Shown here: in pieces, positions 24,907-34,116 of the stretch
Numbering within the stretch: position 1 is the stretch's first letter
How the letters are laid out: the number at the start of each line of letters is the position of its first letter
Source of the DNA: Sphingomonas sp. SUN019
GTDB taxonomy: Bacteria > Pseudomonadota > Alphaproteobacteria > Sphingomonadales > Sphingomonadaceae
Reading direction: 5' to 3'
Length of the DNA stretch: 64,000 bases
Assembly: GCF_024758705.1 (NCBI RefSeq)
Contig: NZ_CP096971.1
Span: 2,757,501-2,821,500 of the forward strand
The notes under the pieces: model-generated
What the model saw: the letters and a program-made list of their open reading frames with translations, nothing else
Told to the model about the DNA's origin: nothing
The model's database searches: none
Made by a program: the position numbers and the translations under genes

Positions 24907-25914
24907 ATGCGAACGGCTAGGCCAGCGGAAACTGTCGGCGACGAGCGCGCGCGGTTCCTGACCGATCTGGCTCGCGTAGCAGGGGGGCCTGCGATCCCGC
25001 TTGCGCTGGCGGTGTCGGGCGGGCCGGACAGCATGGCGCTGCTGACGCTGGCGGCGGGCGCGTTGCCCGGCGCGGTCGTCGCTGCGACGGTGGACCACGG
25101 ACTGCGCGACGGTAGCGCGGACGAATCCGCGATGGTCGCGCGGCATTGTGCCGCACTGGGCGTTCCGCACACGATCCTGACTCTCGACGTTCGAATCGAA
25201 GGGTCAAGCCTGCAGGCGCGGGCGCGCGAGGCGCGTTACGCGGTGCTCGCGCGCTGGGTCGGAGAGGTAAGGGCGGCGGCGCTGGCGACCGCGCACCATG
25301 CCGACGATCAGGCCGAGACGTTTCTGATGCGCGCGGCGCGAGGATCGGGCCTTGCGGGACTGGCCGGGATCAGGCCTTGCGCGACGATCGCGGGCGTTAC
25401 CGTGGTCAGGCCTTTGCTCGGCTGGCGGCGCGCCGAACTGCGCGCGATCGTCAGGCGTGCGGGTGCGCCGTTCGTCGATGATCCTGCGAACGCCGATCCG
25501 CGCCACGACCGTACCCGTTTCCGCAACCTGCTGAACGCGAATGAATGGCTCGACCCGCCCAATCTGGCGCGCGCCGCGGCGGCATTGGCGGAGGCGGAAA
25601 GCGGGATGAGCGCGCTGATTGCGTTGCTGTGGACCGAGCGCGCCGAGATGCTGGCGGACCGCGTACGGCTGCAGACCGACGGCATCCCGCGTGACGCGCT
25701 CCGGCGGCTGGCGCGCCGCGCGATCGGCGTCGTCCGCGACCAGCGTGGGATCGTCCAGCCCGACTGGTCGGATGCGGTCAATATCGAGCCCTTGCTCGAC
25801 GCCCTGGCCGCGGGGCGTCGCGCGACTCAGGCCGGGGTGCTGATCAGTCCGAAGGACGGCATCTGGACCTTTCGCCCGGCCCCGCCGCGCCGCCAGCACG
25901 GATCGGCATGCTGA
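24907..25914 (+). CDS. tilS: tRNA(Ile)-lysidine synthetase
   Basis: ATP-dependent enzyme that converts C34 to lysidine in tRNA-Ile(CAU), changing its codon from AUG to AUA. The 335-residue chain has the PP-loop SGGPDS (residues 37-42), the conserved TAHHADDQAETFLMRAARGS and RPLLGWRRAELR segments, and RHDRTRFRNLLN. It is of the shorter form without a full C-terminal tRNA-binding domain, as is common in this group. It begins 23 bases after ybgF and is followed by ftsH. Confidence 0.93.
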   Translation: MRTARPAETVGDERARFLTDLARVAGGPAIPLALAVSGGPDSMALLTLAAGALPGAVVAATVDHGLRDGSADESAMVARHCAALGVPHTILTLDVRIEGSSLQARAREARYAVLARWVGEVRAAALATAHHADDQAETFLMRAARGSGLAGLAGIRPCATIAGVTVVRPLLGWRRAELRAIVRRAGAPFVDDPANADPRHDRTRFRNLLNANEWLDPPNLARAAAALAEAESGMSALIALLWTERAEMLADRVRLQTDGIPRDALRRLARRAIGVVRDQRGIVQPDWSDAVNIEPLLDALAAGRRATQAGVLISPKDGIWTFRPAPPRRQHGSAC

Positions 25915-25939
25915 CCGACGAAACTGCGTGCGCATTCCA

Positions 25940-25967
25940 TTGCCATTAATCCCGGCTGCCCTACATT
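25940..25967 (+). promoter_or_regulatory. Candidate ftsH promoter
   Basis: TTGCCA (25940-25945), a 16-base spacer and TACATT (25962-25967), ending 20 bases before the ftsH ATG. A short GCCCT/AGGGGC-type hairpin overlaps the -10. Moderate match to a housekeeping promoter. Confidence 0.35.
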
Positions 25968-25987
25968 GCAGGGGCGAAAGGTAGTCC

Positions 25988-27967
25988 ATGAACGACAACG
26001 ACAAGCAGCAGGGCAACAACGGTTCCGGCGGCGGCGGCGCGGGCGGTCCGAACCCGTGGATGAAAAGCCTGCTGATCTGGGTCGGCATCCTGATGGCGCT
26101 GGCCGTCGTGGTCACCATGTTTGACGGCCGCAGCACCGCGGCGCAGGGCAATACGCTCGCCTATTCCACCTTCCTCGACCGCGTCGACAGCGGCGGCGTG
26201 AAGGACGTGAATATCAGCCGCGAGCTGATCACCGGCACGCTGGAGAATGGCGACAAGTTCCGCACCTATCCGGTCCAGGACGCGACGCTGGTCGAGAAGC
26301 TGCGCAAGGCGGGCGTGCAGGTCGCGGGCAAGCCCGAGGATGGTCCGTCGATCTGGATGGTTCTGCTGTATCAGTCTTTGCCGTTCCTGCTGTTCCTGGG
26401 CATCGCGTTCTTCGTGCTGCGCCAGATGCAAAAGGGCGGCGGCGCGGGCGGCGCGATGGGCTTCGGCAAGAGCCGCGCGAAGATGCTAACGCAGAAGGAA
26501 GGAAAGGTCACTTTCCAGGACGTCGCTGGCATCGACGAAGCGCGCGAAGAACTGGAGGAGATCGTCGAGTTCCTGAAGGATCCGACGAAATTCGCGCGTT
26601 TGGGCGGCAAGATTCCGAAGGGCGCGCTGCTGGTCGGTTCGCCCGGCACCGGCAAGACGCTACTCGCCCGCGCGATCGCGGGTGAGGCGGGCGTGCCGTT
26701 CTTCACCATTTCGGGGTCGGACTTCGTCGAGATGTTCGTCGGCGTCGGTGCGAGTCGCGTGCGTGACATGTTCGAGCAGGCGAAGAAGTCCGCGCCGTGC
26801 ATCGTCTTCATCGACGAAATCGACGCGGTCGGCCGTCATCGCGGCGCAGGCCTCGGCAACGGCAATGACGAGCGCGAGCAGACGCTGAACCAGTTGCTGG
26901 TCGAGATGGACGGCTTCGAGGCGAACGAAGGCATCATCATCATCGCCGCGACGAACCGTCCCGACGTGCTGGATCCAGCACTACTGCGTCCGGGCCGCTT
27001 CGATCGTCAGGTGATCGTCCCTCGGCCGGATATCGATGGCCGCGTGAAGATTCTCGAAGTCCATATGAAGAAAACCCCGCTCGCGCCCGACGTCGATGCG
27101 CGGGTCATCGCGCGCGGCACGCCGGGTTTCTCGGGCGCGGACCTGGCCAATTTGGTCAACGAGGCGGCGCTGACCGCGGCGCGCAAGGGCAAGCGGCTCG
27201 TCGCGATGGCCGAGTTTGAGGAGGCCAAGGACAAGGTCATGATGGGCGCGGAACGGCGTTCGATGGTCATGACCGAGGACGAGAAGCGGATGACCGCCTA
27301 TCACGAGGCGGGGCACGCGATCGTTTCGATCCACGAACAGGCGAGCGATCCGATACACAAGGCGACGATCATTCCGCGCGGCCGTGCGCTGGGCATGGTC
27401 ATGCGGCTGCCCGAGCGCGATTCGTACAGCTATCACCGCGACAAGATGTACGCGAACCTGGCCGTCGCGATGGGCGGACGCGTCGCCGAGGAAGTCATCT
27501 TCGGCTATGACAAGGTGTCGTCGGGCGCGTCTTCCGACATCCAGTACGCCACGGGTCTGGCGCGCGACATGGTCACCAAATGGGGTATGTCGGACAAGGT
27601 CGGACCGGTCGAATATGCGCAGCCCGAGGGCGAATCGTTCCTGGGCTATTCCAGTTCGCAACCCGTGCGGATGAGCAATTCGACCGCGCAGTTGATCGAC
27701 GACGAGATCAAGACGATCGTCGAGGGCGGATTGAACCGCGCCAAGGATCTGCTGACCAAGCATCTCGACCAGTTGCACCTGCTGGCGGGCGCATTGCTCG
27801 AGTATGAGACGCTGTCGGGCGACGAGATCAAGCGTCTGATCGCGGGTGAGCATATCGACCGCGGCGACAGCGGCGCGAAGACGCCGCACATCACCGTCGG
27901 TACATCGATCCCCAAGACGCGGCGTCCGTCGGGGCCGTTCGGCAATCCCTCTCCCGCAGGCGCGTAG
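25988..27967 (+). CDS. ftsH: ATP-dependent zinc metalloprotease FtsH
   Basis: Membrane-bound AAA+ protease (659 residues) that degrades misfolded membrane proteins and regulators. Two membrane helices (about 25-44 and 121-146) flank a periplasmic domain; Walker A GSPGTGKT at 217-224; Walker [17 protein letters not shown]; second region of homology [19 protein letters not shown]; zinc site HEAGH at 439-443. The N-terminus has a Gly/Asn-rich stretch ([11 protein letters not shown]). AAAGGTAG lies before the ATG. Its C-terminus is a short Pro-rich tail. It follows tilS by 73 bases with its own candidate promoter. Confidence 0.97.
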   Translation: MNDNDKQQGNNGSGGGGAGGPNPWMKSLLIWVGILMALAVVVTMFDGRSTAAQGNTLAYSTFLDRVDSGGVKDVNISRELITGTLENGDKFRTYPVQDATLVEKLRKAGVQVAGKPEDGPSIWMVLLYQSLPFLLFLGIAFFVLRQMQKGGGAGGAMGFGKSRAKMLTQKEGKVTFQDVAGIDEAREELEEIVEFLKDPTKFARLGGKIPKGALLVGSPGTGKTLLARAIAGEAGVPFFTISGSDFVEMFVGVGASRVRDMFEQAKKSAPCIVFIDEIDAVGRHRGAGLGNGNDEREQTLNQLLVEMDGFEANEGIIIIAATNRPDVLDPALLRPGRFDRQVIVPRPDIDGRVKILEVHMKKTPLAPDVDARVIARGTPGFSGADLANLVNEAALTAARKGKRLVAMAEFEEAKDKVMMGAERRSMVMTEDEKRMTAYHEAGHAIVSIHEQASDPIHKATIIPRGRALGMVMRLPERDSYSYHRDKMYANLAVAMGGRVAEEVIFGYDKVSSGASSDIQYATGLARDMVTKWGMSDKVGPVEYAQPEGESFLGYSSSQPVRMSNSTAQLIDDEIKTIVEGGLNRAKDLLTKHLDQLHLLAGALLEYETLSGDEIKRLIAGEHIDRGDSGAKTPHITVGTSIPKTRRPSGPFGNPSPAGA

Positions 27968-28001
27968 TCGCTCAGGCGCGGTTCACGTCGTCGCGCGCTT
28001 G

Positions 28002-28046
28002 GTGGACGGACGGTTAGTCGCTAGGGTATTGCGACTTTCCGTCCAC
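28002..28046 (+). promoter_or_regulatory. Nested inverted repeat before the S41 protease gene
   Basis: Outer arms GTGGACGGA (28002-28010) and TCCGTCCAC (28038-28046) are perfect reverse complements; inner arms AGTCGC (28016-28021) and GCGACT (28031-28036) are too, around a nine-base loop. The structure ends 14 bases before the ATG. No T-tract follows. TTGGTG and TAGGGT with 17-base spacing overlap it, so it could be an operator or a leader hairpin. Confidence 0.5.
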
Positions 28047-28060
28047 GGGATTGCTTGGCC

Positions 28061-29398
28061 ATGAAGTTCAAATTCCTGTCCGCCACCGCGCTGGTCGCGA
28101 CGATCGCGCTGGTTCCGGTCGCCACCGGTGCGATGGCGGCGGTCGACACCAACGCCTATCGGTCGATGGACAAGTTCCTCGACGTGTATAATCGCGTGAA
28201 GGCGGATTACGTCGACAAGGTCACCGACGACCAGCTGATCAAGGGCGCGATCGACGGGATGCTTGCCGCGCTCGACCCGCATTCGTCTTACGTCGATGCA
28301 AGTGATTTCGAGAATCTGCGTATCCAGACCGAGGGCAATTACGGCGGCCTGGGCCTGTCGGTGTCGATGGAGGACGGCGCGGTGAAGGTCATCGCGCCAC
28401 AGGAGGATACGCCCGCGTTCAAGGCCGGGATCAAGCCCGGCGACTATATCACGCACATCGACGGGAAGCTGATCTACGGCGGGACGCTCGACGAGGCGGT
28501 GGCGCAGATGCGGGGGAAACCCGGCTCCAAGCTGGCGCTGACGATCGTCCGTCCCGGTCGCGACAAGCCGATGGAAATCTCACTCGTCCGCGAGGTCATC
28601 GTCCAGCGTCCCGTGAAATGGGAGTTGAAGGGCGATGTCGGCTATATCAACATCAACACCTTCTCCGAGAATACGGGTGCGGACACGCGCGCCGCGATCA
28701 TGGCGATCGACAAGGCGTTGGGTAAGAAGCCGCTGGGCTATGTCGTGGACCTTCGCTCGAACGGTGGCGGGTTGCTGACGCAGGCGATCGAGGTCAGCGA
28801 CGCGTTCCTGGAGCGCGGCGAGATCGTGTCGCAGCGTGGACGCGAAAAGACCGATATCGATCGTTATTATGCGAAGCCCGGCGACGATGCGCATGGCCTG
28901 CCGGTCGTCGTGCTGACCGATCCGGGAACGGCGAGCGCGAGCGAGATCGTCGCGGGCGCGCTGCAGGACCATCACCGTGCGATCGTGATGGGCGAGCGCA
29001 CCTTCGGAAAGGGATCGGTCCAGACGCTGCTGCAGGTCGGCCCGACGACCGCGTTGCGGCTGACGACGGCACGCTACTATACCCCGTCGGGCCGGTCGGT
29101 GCAGGAGGGCGGAATCGAACCCGATATCGCCGTCCCGCAGCTGTCCGATCCCGATTACAAAACGCGGCCGGTGTTCCGCGAAGCCGATCTGCGGCGGCAT
29201 TTGATCAACGAGATCAAGACCGACAATGCCGCGCTGGAGGAGGATACGAAGGACGATCCGCGCTTCACCGCGACGCCCGAGGGGCTGAAGAAGCAGGGCA
29301 TCGAGGATTTCCAGCTCTGGTACGCGCTGAAGACGGTGGCGCGGCTGGGCGGACCGACGCAGGTCGCGGCGGTGACGAGCGCGATGGGCAAGAAATGA
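28061..29398 (+). CDS. S41-family C-terminal processing peptidase
   Basis: Exported serine protease of the CtpA/Prc type, 445 residues, cutting proteins at their C-termini in the periplasm. Signal peptide cleaved near GAMAA (about residue 27), an N-terminal helical segment (FLDVYNRVKADYVDKV), a PDZ domain (GGLGLSVSMEDGAVKVIAPQ, to residue about 170), and the catalytic core with Ser in DPGTASASEIVAG and Lys in ERTFGKGSVQT. The ATG at 28061 was chosen; a TTG two codons earlier only adds two residues. A nested inverted repeat sits just upstream. dsbB follows after 10 bases. Confidence 0.92.
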   Translation: MKFKFLSATALVATIALVPVATGAMAAVDTNAYRSMDKFLDVYNRVKADYVDKVTDDQLIKGAIDGMLAALDPHSSYVDASDFENLRIQTEGNYGGLGLSVSMEDGAVKVIAPQEDTPAFKAGIKPGDYITHIDGKLIYGGTLDEAVAQMRGKPGSKLALTIVRPGRDKPMEISLVREVIVQRPVKWELKGDVGYININTFSENTGADTRAAIMAIDKALGKKPLGYVVDLRSNGGGLLTQAIEVSDAFLERGEIVSQRGREKTDIDRYYAKPGDDAHGLPVVVLTDPGTASASEIVAGALQDHHRAIVMGERTFGKGSVQTLLQVGPTTALRLTTARYYTPSGRSVQEGGIEPDIAVPQLSDPDYKTRPVFREADLRRHLINEIKTDNAALEEDTKDDPRFTATPEGLKKQGIEDFQLWYALKTVARLGGPTQVAAVTSAMGKK

Positions 29399-29408
29399 GC
29401 GTGACTGT

Positions 29409-29891
29409 TTGACCGAAGCTCAATTTCGCGCGCGCCTGATCGCTTTGTTTCTGCCACTCGCCCTGCTCGCCGGGGCGTGGGGATCGCAACTGATCGGCGG
29501 ACTGTATCCGTGCGAGATGTGCCATTGGCAACGCTGGCCGCATTATGCCGCGGTGGTGATCGCCGGCTTGGCGTTCGTCGTGCCGGGGCGTTCGACGCGC
29601 GTGACGCTGATCGCGGGCGCGGCGGCGATGATCGCGCTGTCGGGGCTGATCGGGGTGTTCCACGCGGGCGTCGAATATCATTGGTGGAACGGCATCACCG
29701 CCTGTTCGGTGATGGCGGGGGGAGAGGGCGTCTCGACCGACCAGATGCTCCGCAATATCCTCGCCGCACCCGTCATCCGTTGTGATGCGGCGCAGTGGCG
29801 GCTGATCGGGATTTCGCTTGCCGGGTGGAATGCGATATTCTCGCTCGGCGGCGCGGGGTTGATCGCGCTGCTGATCAGGAGGCCCGCATGA
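29409..29891 (+). CDS. dsbB: Disulfide bond formation protein DsbB
   Basis: Four-helix inner-membrane protein (160 residues) that reoxidises DsbA using quinone. The first redox pair is CEMC in YPCEMCHWQRWPH and the second pair is formed by the Cys of ITACSVM and that of VIRCD, in the periplasmic loop. No ATG or GTG is available between the previous stop and the first helix, so the TTG at 29409 must be the start. Its stop overlaps the coq7 ATG (ATGA). Likely partners, two DsbA-like proteins, are encoded at 41.9-43.4 kb. Being next to the quinone-making coq7 gene may be meaningful, as DsbB needs ubiquinone. Confidence 0.88.
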   Translation: MTEAQFRARLIALFLPLALLAGAWGSQLIGGLYPCEMCHWQRWPHYAAVVIAGLAFVVPGRSTRVTLIAGAAAMIALSGLIGVFHAGVEYHWWNGITACSVMAGGEGVSTDQMLRNILAAPVIRCDAAQWRLIGISLAGWNAIFSLGGAGLIALLIRRPA

Positions 29892-30421
29892 CGTGGAAAC
29901 CGGGTGATCGGACGCGCGCGACCGATTCGATGATCCGCGTCGATCAGGCGGGCGAATATGGTGCGACGCGCATCTATGCCGGGCAATTGGCGATCATGGG
30001 GCATCGCTCGCCTGCGGCGCGGTCGATCGCGGGCATGGCGTTGCAGGAGGAACGCCACCGGCAGTTCTTCGACCGTATGATCGCCGAACGCGGCGTGCGG
30101 CCGACGCTTCTGCAACCGATCTGGAACGTGGCGGGCTTTGCACTGGGTGCGGTGACCGCGGCGATCGGTCCGAAGGCGGCGATGGCGTGCACGGCGGCGG
30201 TCGAAACCGAAATCGACAAGCATTACGCCGATCAATTGGTCGAACTGGGCGACAGCGACCCGGAATTGTCGGCCGCGGTCGTCGATTTCCAGGCCGAGGA
30301 ACTGGAGCATAAGGAAATCGCGCTGGCCAGCGGTGCGGAGGATGCGCCGGCCTATCCATTGATGTCGGCGGTGATCCGCGCCGGCTGTCGCGTGGCGATC
30401 GCCGCGGCCAAGCGTATCTGA
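29888..30421 (+). CDS. coq7: Demethoxyubiquinone hydroxylase Coq7
   Basis: Di-iron monooxygenase (177 residues) that makes the last hydroxylation in ubiquinone synthesis. Iron ligands are visible in two repeated units: VDQAGEYGATRIYAGQ, LQEERHRQFF, and later VETEIDKHYADQL, FQAEELEHKEIAL (E..E..H and E..E..H). The protein is soluble with amphipathic surfaces for the membrane. The ATG at 29888 overlaps the dsbB stop by four bases, so the two are coupled. The chain length and N-terminus (KPGDRTRATDSMIRVD) fit alphaproteobacterial Coq7. Confidence 0.94.
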   Translation: MTWKPGDRTRATDSMIRVDQAGEYGATRIYAGQLAIMGHRSPAARSIAGMALQEERHRQFFDRMIAERGVRPTLLQPIWNVAGFALGAVTAAIGPKAAMACTAAVETEIDKHYADQLVELGDSDPELSAAVVDFQAEELEHKEIALASGAEDAPAYPLMSAVIRAGCRVAIAAAKRI

Positions 30422-30430
30422 CGGGAGAGT

Positions 30431-30931
30431 ATGATGTTTCGTCGACCTGTTGCCGCCTTGTTGTTGCTGGCTAGCGCGCCCGCGTGGGCGCAGACGGTGG
30501 AAACGCCGGCGCCCGATACTTCCAGCGCCATCGCTGCCCCGGCGCTGCCCGGCGCGCCGCGCGCGAGCCGGACCAGCGCAAGCACGGGAACATCGCGCAA
30601 CGCGCCGATCAACGGCGTGCTGACGCTCTATGGCAACGAACGCTGCCCGACCAATCAGGACGGCGCGGAGGTCGTCGTCTGCGTCCGCCGCGGCGCGGAG
30701 GAGCAATTCCGCATCCCGAAGGAATTGCGCAACTTCGAGGTGACGCCCGAGAACGAAAGCTGGGCGGCGCGCGAAAAGGCCAATAACGACGTCGGGAACA
30801 CTGGCATCGGCAGTTGCACCACGGTCGGCCCCGGCGGCGGCACCGGCTGTTTCGTGCAGAATGCGCGCCGTTCCAAGAAGGACGTGCAGTCGCGCGAAAA
30901 GGCCGCGACGCCGGACCTCGATCCTTATTGA
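30431..30931 (+). CDS. Exported protein of unknown function
   Basis: A 166-residue protein with a signal peptide (MMFRRPVAALLLLASAPAWA, cleavage before QTVE), a Ser/Thr/Ala/Pro-rich linker, and a core with NGVLTLYGNERCPTNQDG and EVVVCVRRGAEEQFRIPKEL. Four Cys (two in the CPTN..VVC segment, two in GSCTTVGPGGGTGC) could form disulfides. I recall the core as a sphingomonad-specific family without known role. GGGAGAG lies before the ATG and the gene follows coq7 by nine bases, so it probably belongs to the same transcript. Confidence 0.75.
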   Translation: MMFRRPVAALLLLASAPAWAQTVETPAPDTSSAIAAPALPGAPRASRTSASTGTSRNAPINGVLTLYGNERCPTNQDGAEVVVCVRRGAEEQFRIPKELRNFEVTPENESWAAREKANNDVGNTGIGSCTTVGPGGGTGCFVQNARRSKKDVQSREKAATPDLDPY

Positions 30932-30977
30932 TCGCTGTCGCACGCTCACCCATGATCGGGGCTGGGGGGCGTGATCC

Positions 30978-31481
30978 ATGGCGACGACAGCAGCGGACGC
31001 GCGAAGGGCGAAGGGCCTGGGCGTCGACCTTTATGAGAAGATCCTCTCGGTAGCGGCGACGATCTTGTTAGTCGCGGCGTGTACCGCAATTCTGCGCGGA
31101 CAGAGCGAATGGTTGCGTGTTCCGGCGCTGATATGGGCGCATCTGGCGACCGTACTGATCGCGACGGGCCTGACGCCGGTGATGTTGCTGCGGCGTCGCG
31201 GCGATGCCCGGCACCGGCTGCTCGGCACGGTCTGGGTCGTGGCGATGCTCGCCACCGTCTTGCTGTCGCTCGGCGTGCGGACCGGGGGAGGGTTCAGCGT
31301 CATTCACATCCTGTCGCTGTGGACATTGGTGCAGGTGCCGATCATCTGGTGGAGCGCGCGGACGCACAACGTCGTGCGGCATCGGCGCGCGGTGCGCGGC
31401 ATGGTGACCGGCGCGCTGGTCGTCGCGGGATTTTTCACCTTCCCGTTCGACCGGCTTCTCGGACACTGGCTTTTCGGCTAG
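30978..31481 (+). CDS. DUF2306-like integral membrane protein
   Basis: A 167-residue membrane protein with four hydrophobic helices. The pattern WAHLATVLIATGLTPVMLL then RRRGDARHRLLGTVWVVAML and HILSLWTLVQVPIIWWSART resembles DUF2306 proteins: His residues at the ends of helices and an HRLLG loop. Such proteins have no proven role; the His pairs have led to guesses of haem or quinone binding. The N-terminus has about 25 soluble residues. It follows the unknown exported protein by 46 bases. Function is not assigned. Confidence 0.65.
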   Translation: MATTAADARRAKGLGVDLYEKILSVAATILLVAACTAILRGQSEWLRVPALIWAHLATVLIATGLTPVMLLRRRGDARHRLLGTVWVVAMLATVLLSLGVRTGGGFSVIHILSLWTLVQVPIIWWSARTHNVVRHRRAVRGMVTGALVVAGFFTFPFDRLLGHWLFG

Positions 31482-31585
31482 AAAAAGTATCGTTCGCGTG
31501 ACTGGCGCATTCGTGGAGCACCACGGGGGAGCGCGGACCTGATCTGCCGCGCGCCTGGGCATCCTCGAATGTGAAGGACGCGCCC

Positions 31586-32273
31586 ATGACCGATCGTCTC
31601 ACCATCGCCTTCCTGCTGTTCCCGAACGTGACCCAGCTCGACCTGACCGGGCCGGCGCAGGTGCTGTCTCGGCAATGCGCGGCTGGAACTCGTGTGGAAA
31701 ACGCTTGATCCGGTGATGACCGATGCGGGATTCGCGATCGTTCCGACCGCGACGTTTGAGGATGTTCCGGCCGCCGATATCCTGTGTGTCCCCGGCGGTT
31801 TCGGCATCAACGGCGTGATTGCCGATGACGTGGCGATGGCGTGGGTGCGATCGGTCGGTGAACGGGCGACGTGGGTGACGAGCGTGTGCACCGGATCGCT
31901 GATCCTCGGTGCGGCGGGGTTGCTGGAGGGGTATCGCGCAGGGTGCCACTGGGGACAGCGCGAGATGCTGCGGCTGTTCAAGGCCGAGCCGGTCGATGCG
32001 CGCACGGTGATCGATCGCAACCGCGTGACCGGCGGGGGCGTCACCGCGGGGATTGATTTCGCGCTGACGCTGACCGCGCTTGTCCGGGGTGAGGACCACG
32101 CCCGCGCGGTGCAACTCGCGCTCGAATATGATCCCGCGCCGCCGTTCGACAGCGGTTCGCCCGAGCGCGCCGGTCCGGCGCTGGTGGAAACGTATCGCGC
32201 GCGGGTGCGGAAACTGGCCCCGACGCGCGATGACGACCTTCGCGCGCTGGCGGCGAAGCGCGGTTATTCCTGA
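31586..32273 (+). pseudogene. DJ-1/PfpI family gene with a frameshift
   Basis: The frame from ATG 31586 reads MTDRLTIAFLLFPNVTQLDL, TGPAQVLSR and then goes out of frame; the rest of the protein continues in another frame from about 31667 (GNARLELVWKTLDPVMTDAG) to the stop at 32273. The catalytic nucleophile Cys lies in WVTSVCTGSLILGAAG, and the ending resembles isonitrile hydratase-like DJ-1 proteins. Adding back five bases (a second CTCGG after TCTCGG at about 31661-31668) restores the expected LSRLGNARLEL, so the lesion looks like loss of one copy of a 5-base direct repeat. The downstream part from a GTG at 31692 lacks the first strand and is unlikely to work alone. Its last codons overlap dedA. 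Confidence 0.8.
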
Positions 32274-32902
32274 GGCGTTTTCTTCAGGCCGCGGATGCGG
32301 TGCCAGATGAAGAAGACGCCCGCCGCGATGATCGCGACCGCGATGAAGATTTCGAGTTGGTGGTAGATCGCCTTGACCTTCGGATCGCTGTTCCACGCCG
32401 CGCCCAGCTTCATGCCGATCCACGCGAGCAGAAAGCACCACGGCCACGATCCGAGGAACGTGTAGACATGGAACGGGATCAGCTTCATGCGCGCGACGCC
32501 CGCCGGAAAGGCGATGAAGGTGCGGATGATCGGCAGCAGCCGCCCGACGAACACCGCCGCCGCGCCCCAGCGATTGAAGAAGCGGTCCGCCGCGTCGAGC
32601 TCGCCCGGGCCGATCAGCACCCATTTGCCCCATTTTTCCGCCAGCGGCCGTCCACCGCGCCGTCCGACTTCATAGGCGACGATCGATCCCAGATTGCACC
32701 CGATCGCCCCCGCCGTCGCCGCCCAGTACAGGTTCAGCTCGCCGGTCGAGACGAGATAGCCCGCAAACGGCATGATGATTTCCGACGGCAGCGGAATGCA
32801 CGCCGATTCGATCGCCATCAGCAATGCGATTCCCCAATATCCACCGGCCGAGATGACCGCGATGGTGAACGTGGCGAGATAGGCGATGAGCTTTTCGAGC
32901 AT
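32264..32902 (-). CDS. DedA-family membrane protein
   Basis: A 212-residue inner-membrane protein of the DedA/VTT family, involved in lipid carrier (undecaprenyl phosphate) or phospholipid translocation. The family motifs are present: an early ESACIPLPSEIIMPFAGYL re-entrant segment, the GxxxG-rich GAIGCNLGSIVAYEVGRRGG, and the second re-entrant FVGRLLPIIRTFIAFPAGV with the conserved Arg pair. A C-terminal helix ends in a basic tail. It is convergent with the broken DJ-1 gene, overlapping by ten bases. Upstream is a small membrane protein gene on the same strand. Confidence 0.9.
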   Translation of the reverse strand: MLEKLIAYLATFTIAVISAGGYWGIALLMAIESACIPLPSEIIMPFAGYLVSTGELNLYWAATAGAIGCNLGSIVAYEVGRRGGRPLAEKWGKWVLIGPGELDAADRFFNRWGAAAVFVGRLLPIIRTFIAFPAGVARMKLIPFHVYTFLGSWPWCFLLAWIGMKLGAAWNSDPKVKAIYHQLEIFIAVAIIAAGVFFIWHRIRGLKKTPQE

Positions 32903-32951
32903 GGCTAGCGCCGATGCGGCAAGCGGGGTGCGAAGGGAAGGGGCTTTCGCA

Positions 32952-33212
32952 TCAGCCCGAGATCAGCCGGTGGAGCAGCCCGAGTCCGGCGAGCAGAAGG
33001 ACCAGGATCGCCAGGATGATCAGAAATACCACATAAAGCGTCGACCATGTGCCGGTATCGCCGTCATGCCGCACCGCGACCGCGACGGTCCATGCGACGA
33101 ACAGCAGAACCGCCAGCCGCGGGCTGACGACCGCGATCAACGCGATCCCCGCCAGCAATCCGGCGAGCAGCGGGCTTGCCGAACGGGCGAGACGCTTTAG
33201 TCGATCGATCAT
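32952..33212 (-). CDS. Small integral membrane protein of unknown function
   Basis: An 86-residue protein with a short basic start (MIDRLKRLARSAS), a pair of hydrophobic segments (LLAGLLAGIALIAVVSPRLA and AVLLFVAWTVAVAV), a charged turn (RHDGDTGT) and a final helix (LYVVFLIILAILVLLLAGLG). I do not recognise the family. The ATG at 33212 was chosen because upstream in-frame codons are antisense to the aldo/keto reductase gene and not hydrophobic. It lies 50 bases upstream of dedA in the same orientation and may be co-transcribed with it; the aldo/keto reductase is divergent. Confidence 0.55.
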   Translation of the reverse strand: MIDRLKRLARSASPLLAGLLAGIALIAVVSPRLAVLLFVAWTVAVAVRHDGDTGTWSTLYVVFLIILAILVLLLAGLGLLHRLISG

Positions 33213-33267
33213 GGTGGCCCCCGTGCCGTCCGATCTTGCCGCGTCCGGCCGAGCAGGGTCAAACGCC

Positions 33268-34101
33268 ATGACGGAACCGACGCGCGCGGGCGCGGTTCGT
33301 GCGGCCATGACCAGCATGACCCTCAACGACGGCCGGACGATGCCGCAGCTCGGCATGGGAACGTACCTGATCCCCGATTCGCAGGCCGCCAGCGTCATGC
33401 GCGCCGGAATCGACCTGGGATTCGCGATGGTCGATACCGCGGCGATCTATCACAACGAACGCGGCGTGGGCGATGGACTGCGCGGCGGCGAGATCTGGAT
33501 CACGACGAAGCTGTGGAACGATCGCCATGCCGATGCGGCGGCGGCGCTCGACGAGAGCCTGGCGCTGCTCGGGCGCGATTCGGTCGATCTGTATCTGATC
33601 CACTGGCCGCACCCGTCGGGCGGAGAATATGTCGCGGCGTGGAAAGGGCTGATCGCGGCGCATGAGGCGGGGAAGGCAAAATCGATCGGCGTGTCGAATT
33701 TCCTGCCCGAGCATATCGACGCGATCGTCGCCGCGACCGGCGTAACGCCTGCGGTCAACCAGATCGAACTCCATCCGCGGTTTCAGCAACGCGAGCAGCG
33801 CGCCTATCACGACGCGCACGGCATCGTGACGCAGAGCTGGAGTCCGCTGGGGCAGGGCGAGGTGCTGGGCGAAGCGGTCGTAACGACGATCGCCGCGCGG
33901 TTGGGCGCGACGGCAGCGCAGGTGGTGATCGCGTGGCATCTTTCGCACGGTCTGTCGGTCATCCCGAAAGCGGCGGATGCGGGACATCTGGCGGACAATC
34001 ACGGTGCGCTGGCGGTGGAACTGTCGGACGCGGATGTGGCGGCGATCGACGCGCTGGATGATGCGGGCGGGCGGATCGGGCCGGAACCGGGCGCGATGTA
34101 G
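33268..34101 (+). CDS. Aldo/keto reductase
   Basis: NADPH-dependent (beta/alpha)8-barrel oxidoreductase of 277 residues, reducing aldehydes or ketones; the AKR5/2,5-diketo-gluconate reductase-like branch is suggested by size. The catalytic tetrad is visible: Asp and Tyr in FAMVDTAAIYHNERGVG, Lys in WITTKLWND, His in YLIHWPHPSG. Cofactor segments SIGVSNFLPEHI and SWSPLGQGE follow, then VIPKAADAGHLADN. AGGG precedes the ATG at 33268; an internal ATG at 33307 (MTSMTLNDG) gives the shorter N-terminus common in the family and is a real alternative. Confidence 0.88.
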   Translation: MTEPTRAGAVRAAMTSMTLNDGRTMPQLGMGTYLIPDSQAASVMRAGIDLGFAMVDTAAIYHNERGVGDGLRGGEIWITTKLWNDRHADAAAALDESLALLGRDSVDLYLIHWPHPSGGEYVAAWKGLIAAHEAGKAKSIGVSNFLPEHIDAIVAATGVTPAVNQIELHPRFQQREQRAYHDAHGIVTQSWSPLGQGEVLGEAVVTTIAARLGATAAQVVIAWHLSHGLSVIPKAADAGHLADNHGALAVELSDADVAAIDALDDAGGRIGPEPGAM

Positions 34102-34116
34102 AACCATCCGGCGGGA

